From positions 1-64,000 of the forward strand of contig CAJUCO010000005.1 in NCBI GenBank assembly GCA_910585245.1: a stretch of 64,000 bases of DNA, written 5' to 3'. This document shows positions 58,918-64,000 of the stretch, one piece after another (position 1 is the stretch's first letter; each line of letters opens with the position of its first letter). The stretch is from an uncultured Oscillibacter sp. (GTDB lineage: Bacteria > Bacillota > Clostridia > Oscillospirales > Oscillospiraceae). Both the position numbers and the translations under genes were made by a program. The notes under the pieces are model-generated. The model searched no databases, was not told where the DNA came from, and saw nothing but the letters and a program-made list of their open reading frames with translations.

Positions 58918-59172
58918 ATGGAAGGATTCCTCCACGCCCTCTACGAATACGCCCATGATCGGTGCGTAATGCCTTACCTGGAAACCTGGGAATACCGCCG
59001 GACCACCTATGACCTGGAGGAGGACTGGACCGTTTTCCGCTCCACGCTGACGGCGGAACAAACGCAAAGCCTGAACGCCCTCTTAAGCCGGGAACGGAAA
59101 GCCGCCTGTCTGGAGGACAAGGCTATTTTTTGCTGCGGCCTCTCCATAGGGGTGGGCCTGGGGCGGCTTTAG
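58918..59172 (+). CDS. small helical protein, DUF6809-like, divergent from XRE regulators
   Basis: This 84-residue protein reads MEGFLHALYEYAHDRCVMPY, WEYRRTTYDLEEDWTVFRST, ACLEDKAIFCCGLSIGVGLG. The helical pattern, the YRR segment and the closing hydrophobic helix match the protein encoded at 23064-23321. AAAGGAG supports the start. It overlaps the end of the convergent rpe by 4 bp. Function unknown; its position beside XRE genes in both loci suggests a regulated effector or antagonist. Confidence 0.7.
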   Translation: MEGFLHALYEYAHDRCVMPYLETWEYRRTTYDLEEDWTVFRSTLTAEQTQSLNALLSRERKAACLEDKAIFCCGLSIGVGLGRL

Positions 59173-59816
59173 GCTCCCCGTAGCTCCGCAATCCGGGCGG
59201 GGATATCCGCCGCCTTGTAAACCGCGCTTCCCGCCACCAGCACATTGGCCCCGGCGTCGATGCAGGTTTGGCAGGTCTCCGGGGCCACGCCGCCGTCCAC
59301 CTCCAGCTCACAACCCGGGTTCTTCTCGTCAATCAGCTTCCGCAGGGCCGTCACCTTCGGCATCATATCCGCCATGAACGTCTGCCCCCCAAAACCCGGC
59401 TCCACCGTCATCACCAGAATCAACTCCACCGTTTCCAAGAAAGGCAGAGCCGCCCCGGCGGGCGTCTTGGGTTTTAGCACAATTCCCGCCCGTTTTCCCC
59501 TGGCGTGGATTTTATCAATGGCAGCCCGGATGTTCTCCTCCGTGTCCGCCTCCACGTGGACCGTCACCAGGTCCGCCCCCGCGTCGCAAAACTGCTCCAC
59601 ATAGCGCACGGGCTGCACGATCATCAGATGGACGTCCAGGGGCAACTCCGTAGTGGGCCGGATGGACTTTACCACCGGAACGCCGATGGTGATGTTTGGG
59701 ACAAACAACCCGTCCATCACGTCCACGTGGACGTAGTCTGCGGTGGCGATGCGTTGGATATCCCGTTCCAAATTCGCGAAATCGGCGGAGAGGATGGACG
59801 GCGCAATTTTAATCAT
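59169..59816 (-). CDS. rpe: ribulose-phosphate 3-epimerase
   Basis: This 215-residue TIM-barrel enzyme interconverts ribulose-5-P and xylulose-5-P. IKIAPSILSADFANLERDI, the metal site YVHVDVMDGLFVPNITIG, DVHLMIVQP, MTVEPGFGGQTF and ELEVDGGVAPETC are all family motifs with metal ligands intact. Length normal. AGAGGGG precedes the ATG. It has a long GC-rich upstream region that may form a structured leader. Confidence 0.96.
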   Translation of the reverse strand: MIKIAPSILSADFANLERDIQRIATADYVHVDVMDGLFVPNITIGVPVVKSIRPTTELPLDVHLMIVQPVRYVEQFCDAGADLVTVHVEADTEENIRAAIDKIHARGKRAGIVLKPKTPAGAALPFLETVELILVMTVEPGFGGQTFMADMMPKVTALRKLIDEKNPGCELEVDGGVAPETCQTCIDAGANVLVAGSAVYKAADIPARIAELRGA

Positions 59817-60060
59817 GAAAAAGCCCCTCTTTTCTGTCAGTCCGGCGGCGGGAGGCCGGGACAGGGAGACACCCCCTGGTAGCGGAAGGACAGGGCGGCG
59901 CATAGGATAGCCTGAGCGGTTGAGACGCCCCCATCTCCGCGCAGCGTCCTCCCCTGGGTTCGGCGCCGCCGCTTTTTTGAATATAGAGAGCCGGTCTGTT
60001 GAAACCTTTGGTCCAGCGGGCCGGTTCTCCCCTAGTCTACCAAATTCCGGCCCCAAAAGC
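59817..60060 (-). promoter_or_regulatory. structured upstream region of rpe, unassigned
   Basis: On the minus strand a perfect 8-bp stem GGCGGCGC/GCGCCGCC (59963-59970 with 59894-59901) closes a ~60-nt domain that contains a GAGGACGC/GCGTCTC helix. CAGGG/CCCTG-type and GTCC.GGC/GCCGGAC hairpins follow before the ribosome site. On the plus strand the same stem is followed by GCTTTTTT and could act as a terminator. It looks like a riboswitch-type leader, but I match no known class. Confidence 0.35.
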
Positions 60061-60182
60061 AACTGAGGGCCAGGATTTTTTTGCATTCTCCAGGCAGCGG
60101 GAATATTGTTGCATATGCCGCTGTAAAATTCCTGGGGAGAGGTATACTAAAGTGGAAAAACTATCAAAAGGAGGCGGCGGTT

Positions 60183-61016
60183 TTGACGTATGACGTAATC
60201 GTCGTGGGGGGCGGTCCCGCGGGCCTTTCGGCGGCCCTGAATGTCCGGGCCCGGGGGAGGACCGTGCTGGTGGTCTCCAACCCCCTGGAGGAAAATCCTC
60301 TCTGGCGGGCGGAGCGTGTGGACAATTTCCTGGGGCTTCCCGGCGTCTCCGGGGCGGAGCTGCTGACTGCGTGCCACCGTCACGCGGTCCAGGCCGGCGC
60401 GGAGATTCAGGAGGGCAAGGCCCTCAGCGCCCTGCGCTCCGGAGAGGACTGGTACGTCAGCGTGGACAACACCATGGCCCAAGCCTCCGCCGTGGTGCTG
60501 GCGGCGGGGGCGGTCCGGGGGAAGAAACTCCCCGGAGAGGAGGAGCTTCTGGGTCGGGGGCTGAGCTATTGCGCCACCTGTGACGGGATGCTCTACCGGG
60601 GAAAGAAGGTCGCCGTCCTGGGGTACAGCCCCTCGGCTGAGAAGGAGGCGGCCTTTTTGTCGGAAATCGGCTGCCAGGTGCTCTACTTTGACAAACCTGC
60701 AAATTGCGCCATTCTCGGGCAGGAAAAGGTGGAGGCTCTGCGCTGTGACGGCGTGACGGAACCGGTAGAGGGTGTGTTTCTCTTGCGGCCCGCCGTGGCG
60801 CCGGGGGACCTGTTCCCGGGCCTTGCGGTGGAGGCGGGGTTTGTGGCGGTGGACCGGAATATGGCCACAAACCTCCCCGGCGTCTTCGCCGCCGGGGACT
60901 GCACCGGGGGGCCCCTTCAGGTCTCCAAAGCCGTGGGGGAGGGGCTGATCGCCGGTCAAAAGGCGGCGGCCTTCGCCGCGGCCCGTCTCAAAGCGGCTCA
61001 GGCCCCGCTCTCCTAA
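60183..61016 (+). CDS. thioredoxin-reductase-like flavoprotein lacking NADPH motifs
   Basis: This 277-residue FAD protein has the dinucleotide motif VIVVGGGPAGLSAALNVRAR, the redox-active CATC in LSYCATCDGMLYRGKK, and the C-terminal FAD motif GVFAAGDCTGGPLQVSKAVG. The second nucleotide motif is degenerate (VAVLGYSPSAEKE in place of GGGNSA), the HRRxxxRA NADPH-phosphate motif is absent (YFDKPANCA), and the chain is ~35 residues short. This pattern resembles ferredoxin-dependent flavin thioredoxin reductases of Clostridia. TTG start after AAAGGAGG. Thioredoxin follows at 61224. Confidence 0.82.
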   Translation: MTYDVIVVGGGPAGLSAALNVRARGRTVLVVSNPLEENPLWRAERVDNFLGLPGVSGAELLTACHRHAVQAGAEIQEGKALSALRSGEDWYVSVDNTMAQASAVVLAAGAVRGKKLPGEEELLGRGLSYCATCDGMLYRGKKVAVLGYSPSAEKEAAFLSEIGCQVLYFDKPANCAILGQEKVEALRCDGVTEPVEGVFLLRPAVAPGDLFPGLAVEAGFVAVDRNMATNLPGVFAAGDCTGGPLQVSKAVGEGLIAGQKAAAFAAARLKAAQAPLS

Positions 61017-61223
61017 TAAAGCACGCAATCTTCCACAAAGTCCAGGGCAGCCGTTGGTTCTTGGGCGTGTATCCAAAATTTTTCACTCACCCGCCGGAAA
61101 CAGTTTTCCCTCAGATGGGGTATTCTTATGAGAACAGGCCCTGCGGCCGGTTTTCGCCTGTTTGGAAAACGGCGGCAAGGCCCCGGCGGGGAGCCGGAAT
61201 TGATAACAAAGGAGAATGACAAT

Positions 61224-61541
61224 ATGGCACTCAAGCACGTAAAGACAGCGGAATTTGAGGAAACCGTAGGCCAGGCGCCCCTGGCCGTGGTGGACTTCTG
61301 GGCCCCCTGGTGCGGGCCCTGTCAGGTACTGGGGCCGGTGATGGAAGACCTGGGAACCCGGTACGAGGGCAAGGTCTTGTTTGCCAAGGCGGATGTGGAC
61401 GAGGAGCCGGAGCTGGCCCGCCGCTTTGGCGTGATGAACATTCCCACCGTCGTCTTTTTGAAGGAGGGACGGGAGTTTGACCGTAAGGTCGGAGCCTTCC
61501 CCTCCGCCATCTACGAAGAGATTTTGGACAAGTCCCTGTAA
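61224..61541 (+). CDS. trxA: thioredoxin
   Basis: This 105-residue thioredoxin has the active site VVDFWAPWCGPCQVLGPVME, the cis-Pro in FGVMNIPTVVFLKEG, and KADVDEEPELARRFGV. AAAGGAG supports the start. It lies 207 bp after the reductase-like gene, forming a likely reductase/thioredoxin pair. Confidence 0.97.
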   Translation: MALKHVKTAEFEETVGQAPLAVVDFWAPWCGPCQVLGPVMEDLGTRYEGKVLFAKADVDEEPELARRFGVMNIPTVVFLKEGREFDRKVGAFPSAIYEEILDKSL

Positions 61542-61562
61542 GAGAAACAGGCTTTTGAAATT

Positions 61563-61595
61563 GCGCCTGGAATCCCCAGATTCCAGGCGCTTTTT
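61563..61595 (+). terminator. rho-independent terminator of trxA
   Basis: GCGCCTGGAATC and GATTCCAGGCGC pair around CCCA, followed by TTTTT. Confidence 0.92.
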
Positions 61596-61689
61596 CTAAA
61601 CGCAACCGCCGGTTGCGGAAGTTTCAAGGGTAGTTGATGGCGTGCCACGAGAATTTGCGGTATCGTTTTGGCAAGGAGGTTTTCCATGG

Positions 61690-62145
61690 ATGTTGTCTGA
61701 AAAAATATATACGCTCAGGCGAAAAAGCGGATTGTCTCAAGAACAGCTTGCAGAGAAAATCGGAGTTTCCAGGCAGGCGATCTCAAAATGGGAAGGGGGA
61801 TTGTCAACTCCGGAATTAGAGAAACTCAAGGCTTTGAGCGATTGCTTTCACATCACAATCGACGAACTCACCGAAAATCAGATTTCAAGCGATTCCCCTT
61901 ATGCCGGGAAAACGGAACCGGACCGCGCTTTTCACAAGGGGGGAGAAAGCAAAATAGGCCTTTGCTTTTGTCTCATCGGGGCCGCCTGCCTCCTCCTGTC
62001 CGGCGTTTTAACGGTCCTATGCCCATCGTCTATTGACCAGATCAACGAATCATCCACGATTACTCTGAGCGGAACGGGAATGCTCGTTACCTTGTCTGTG
62101 CTGCTTATGATATGGGGCACGCTTTTGATCTTCAAAAGAAAATAA
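61690..62145 (+). CDS. XRE-type regulator with C-terminal membrane domain
   Basis: This 151-residue protein has an N-terminal HTH (SEKIYTLRRKSGLSQEQLAE, KIGVSRQAISKWEGGLSTPE), a short linker and two hydrophobic helices (IGLCFCLIGAACLLLSGVLT and GMLVTLSVLLMIWGTLLIF). Membrane-tethered XRE regulators of this form are common in Firmicutes and sense envelope or signal cues. The ATG at 61690 is in frame with the HTH; AAGGAGG lies 10 bases upstream. It pairs with the small membrane protein 18 bp downstream. Confidence 0.85.
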   Translation: MLSEKIYTLRRKSGLSQEQLAEKIGVSRQAISKWEGGLSTPELEKLKALSDCFHITIDELTENQISSDSPYAGKTEPDRAFHKGGESKIGLCFCLIGAACLLLSGVLTVLCPSSIDQINESSTITLSGTGMLVTLSVLLMIWGTLLIFKRK

Positions 62146-62163
62146 ATTCAGGAGGTATTTGGA

Positions 62164-62400
62164 ATGAGGAAGTACCGGCGTCTGGTCTATCTTTTTGCCG
62201 CACTGGCAGTTCTGCTTTCAAATGTTATGTGCGCAGCAGTTGCCTATAACTACAGTACGCTTCACTGGTGTGGGCAATACAGAGGGTGCAGCGCCCCGGC
62301 CAATACCGCTTTTTTGCTGTGCGTCCCATACGGGGCCGGAATTCTCATATGTGTGATCTTAGTTTCCTTTTTTTCCAAGAAGCGCCAAACTTCCCTGTGA
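62164..62400 (+). CDS. small membrane protein of unknown function
   Basis: This 78-residue protein has two transmembrane helices (YLFAALAVLLSNVMCAAVAY and FLLCVPYGAGILICVILVSF) separated by a short loop with two cysteines (WCGQYRGC) that could pair outside, and a KKR tail. GGAGGTATTTGG lies before the ATG. It is 18 bp after the membrane-bound XRE gene and probably co-transcribed. Confidence 0.75.
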   Translation: MRKYRRLVYLFAALAVLLSNVMCAAVAYNYSTLHWCGQYRGCSAPANTAFLLCVPYGAGILICVILVSFFSKKRQTSL

Positions 62401-62405
62401 ATCCC

Positions 62406-62444
62406 AAGGGGGCGGTTTCTGATGAAACCGCCCCCTTGCATTTT
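62406..62444 (+). terminator. rho-independent terminator
   Basis: AAGGGGGCGGTTT and AAACCGCCCCCTT pair around a short loop, followed by GCATTTT. The next ~220 bp (to 62667) are GC-rich with small stems; I see no gene there. Confidence 0.85.
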
Positions 62445-62667
62445 ATGCGGTGTTGGAAGCACCCTATTTGCCGATTTTATTTTATAGGGACCGCCCACGG
62501 GAGCGGCCCGATGTGAGCCTTGTACCGGCGGGCCGCCGGGCACCTGCAAGGGGTACGCCGCCGCCGTAAGCGGCAAAGCCGCCAACGGCAGACGCAGGGC
62601 GGCGGCCCCCACATTATGGTCCTGTTATAAAATGCGTGAATGCACCCTCCCCAGGCTCTTTCCCATA

Positions 62668-62882
62668 TTTACAGCGCCCCAAAAATGTGCTACACTAAGA
62701 GCTGTTTGAAAAGCCGTGGAGCGCCGGATGGGGAGATTTCCCTCCTGGGACGGGGGACCTGGCCCGGGAATCCGGAGGGACTTCCTGGCAAATCCACATA
62801 AGTCTCGCGGGAGAGTGGCCCCCGGCGGTCTCTTGACGGTTTTCAAACGGACTTCGGGGTTTATTTCAAAAGGGGGAATCAC
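62668..62882 (+). promoter_or_regulatory. birA promoter and long structured leader
   Basis: TTTACA (62668-62673), 17 bp and TACACT (62691-62696) predict a ~180-nt leader. A 15-bp helix with one bulged G closes it: CTGTTTGAAAAGCCGT (62702-62717) with ACGGTTTTCAAACGG (62836-62850). Inside are GGGGA/TTCCC and CTC/GAG hairpins. The helix may belong to an unassigned cis-regulatory RNA, or be the terminal inverted repeats of a ~149-bp miniature element. Confidence 0.55.
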
Positions 62883-63890
62883 ATGAGCAGCCGGGAAACG
62901 GTTTTATCGCTTCTTCGAAGGGAGGACGCCTTCCTCTCCGGCCAGGAATTGAGCCGCCGCCTGGGGCTGAGCCGGGCCGCCGTCTGGAAGGCGGTGGACG
63001 CCCTGCGAAAAGAGGGTTATGAGATCGAGGCCCGAACCGGCCTGGGTTACCGCCTGACCTCCGCGCCGGATGCGTTGACAGAGGCGGAGATTCGAAACGC
63101 TCTGGGGCCCACCGTCATTGTGGGCCGGGAGCTTCGCTGCTTTGAAGAATTGGACTCCACCAACAATTACGCCAAAACGCTGGCCCAGTCCGGGGCGCCG
63201 GACGGAACGGCGGTCATCGCCGACAGCCAGACGGCGGGCCGGGGACGGATGGACCGCTCTTTTCAGTCCCCCAAGGGCCAGGGGATTTACCTCTCCGTGC
63301 TCCTCCGGCCTCAGCTGCCGCCGGACCGTCTGCCGCCGGTGACGGCCCTGGCGGGGGTGGCCGTGTGCGCCGCCGTGGAGCGTCTTTGCGGCGTCCGGCC
63401 AGGCTTAAAGTGGCCCAACGACCCGGTTCTTCAGGGGAAGAAGCTCTGCGGCATCCTGACAGAGATGTCCCTGGAGGCGGAGACCGGCCTTGTCCCGTCC
63501 CTGGTTCTTGGCATCGGCATCAACGTGGGGCAAAGGCCCGAGGACTTCTCGCCGGAAGTCCGGGCGGTGGCCACGTCCCTGCTCCAGGCCCTGGGAGAGC
63601 CGGTGTCACGCCCCCGGTTGACGGCGGCGCTGCTGGAGGAGCTGGACCGGGCCTACGCCGCCCTTTTGGCGGGGGACCTTTCGGAGTATCTCGCGGCCTA
63701 CCGGAGGGACTGTGTGAACCTGGGGAAGACCATACAACTGATTCCCCTTGGCGGCGGCGCCCGGGAAACCGCCCAGGCGGTGGGGATTGACGGGGAATTT
63801 GGCCTGGTGGTCCGGGGGAAGGACGGCAAAGAGCGAAGCGTTCGCTCCGGCGAGGTCTCCGTCCGGGGCCTGTGGGGCTATGTGGACTAA
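62883..63890 (+). CDS. birA: bifunctional biotin-protein ligase / biotin operon repressor
   Basis: This 335-residue protein has an N-terminal winged helix (SGQELSRRLGLSRAAVWKAV, DALRKEGYEIEARTGLGYRL), the catalytic domain with the biotinyl-AMP loop GRGRMDRSFQSPKGQGIYLS and KWPNDPVLQGKKLCGIL, and a C-terminal SH3-like domain. It loads biotin on carboxylases and can repress biotin genes. Group II BirA by its HTH. Length normal. Between 63891 and the window end I see no further gene. Confidence 0.95.
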   Translation: MSSRETVLSLLRREDAFLSGQELSRRLGLSRAAVWKAVDALRKEGYEIEARTGLGYRLTSAPDALTEAEIRNALGPTVIVGRELRCFEELDSTNNYAKTLAQSGAPDGTAVIADSQTAGRGRMDRSFQSPKGQGIYLSVLLRPQLPPDRLPPVTALAGVAVCAAVERLCGVRPGLKWPNDPVLQGKKLCGILTEMSLEAETGLVPSLVLGIGINVGQRPEDFSPEVRAVATSLLQALGEPVSRPRLTAALLEELDRAYAALLAGDLSEYLAAYRRDCVNLGKTIQLIPLGGGARETAQAVGIDGEFGLVVRGKDGKERSVRSGEVSVRGLWGYVD

Positions 63891-64000
63891 ATCCCGAAGA
63901 GGGAAGAACGCGAGAAATCCGGGCGTCGATTTATTCTGCCAACGATTCACCGCAGCCTGGGGGCCGGTGCGGGTATCAATAAAAAAAGTAGGGGTTGTTA

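Noticed and set aside
59881..59980. Glycine riboswitch or tRNA-like element upstream of rpe
   Set aside because: CTCAGGC occurs, but without the AAAAGGACAGAG tail or the CCGAAGGGGC core; no cloverleaf can be formed.
1..64000. CRISPR arrays, rRNA, tRNA genes or a replication origin
   Set aside because: No regularly spaced repeats, rRNA segments, cloverleaf sequences or DnaA-box clusters were recognised by eye.

Overview
The window looks like a chromosomal segment of a high-GC, low-GC-Gram-type Clostridium relative, most likely a gut Oscillospiraceae member (Flavonifractor/Intestinimonas/Oscillibacter-like). This is inferred from GC-rich codon use combined with clostridial gene content: Hfq, SepF, DivIVA, family II CBS-pyrophosphatase, fused L-serine dehydratase, sigma-54 plus an enhancer-binding protein, several S-layer-homology (SLH) surface proteins, strong GGAGG ribosome sites and sigma-A promoters. 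No rRNA or tRNA gene was seen, so the genus call is an inference.

Layout. 1-2200: a worn edge with a truncated IS110 transposase, a divergent XRE-regulator/small-protein pair and a HEMEH-motif metalloprotease-like protein. 2300-8160: NUDIX hydrolase, DUF4349 lipoprotein, metallo-hydrolase plus HAD phosphatase, DUF421 membrane protein, an internally deleted acyltransferase relic and a CLC-F-like fluoride/proton antiporter. 8580-12250: serine metabolism operon serC - 48-aa ORF - serA - L-serine dehydratase. 12200-12700: intergenic locus with promoter/terminator pairs on both strands (candidate ncRNAs). 12835-19003: SLH protein, then on the minus strand rpoN, a PAS/AAA+ sigma-54 activator and the CBS-DRTGG pyrophosphatase. 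19145-21041: rpsB-tsf. 21600-33160: tRNA modification and mismatch repair (miaB, mutS, CPBP protease, AEC transporter, mutL, flavoprotein, miaA, hfq), with an inserted XRE/DUF6809-like pair and a type I toxin-antitoxin locus. 33210-37407: HlyD-like protein, yggS, sepF, divIVA, HAD phosphatase (division cluster). 37799-41845: dCMP deaminase, a pyruvyltransferase/FrhB fusion and a membrane-anchored C39-like peptidase. 42161-52505: giant SLH protein, prfB, SLH/peptidase-like protein, MATE pump, tex. 52724-57087: ferredoxin, an AT-rich EcsC-like gene, and an SLH phosphodiester glycosidase. 57238-63890: recR, tandem XRE regulators plus the second DUF6809-like gene, rpe, a thioredoxin-reductase-like flavoprotein with thioredoxin, an XRE/membrane-protein pair, and birA behind a long structured leader.

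The most unusual thing is a roughly 155-166 bp hairpin-rich mini-element found three times. Two copies (41950-42146 and 52515-52711) sit inside rho-independent terminators such that the whole terminator hairpin is duplicated on both sides of the element. The two hairpins differ from each other, so this looks like target duplication by an element that recognises terminator structure, not sequence. Other points of interest are the SD-sequestered type I toxin with its antisense RNA, the repeated XRE/small-helical-protein modules, a thioredoxin reductase lacking NADPH motifs (ferredoxin-dependent candidate), and several unassigned structured leaders.
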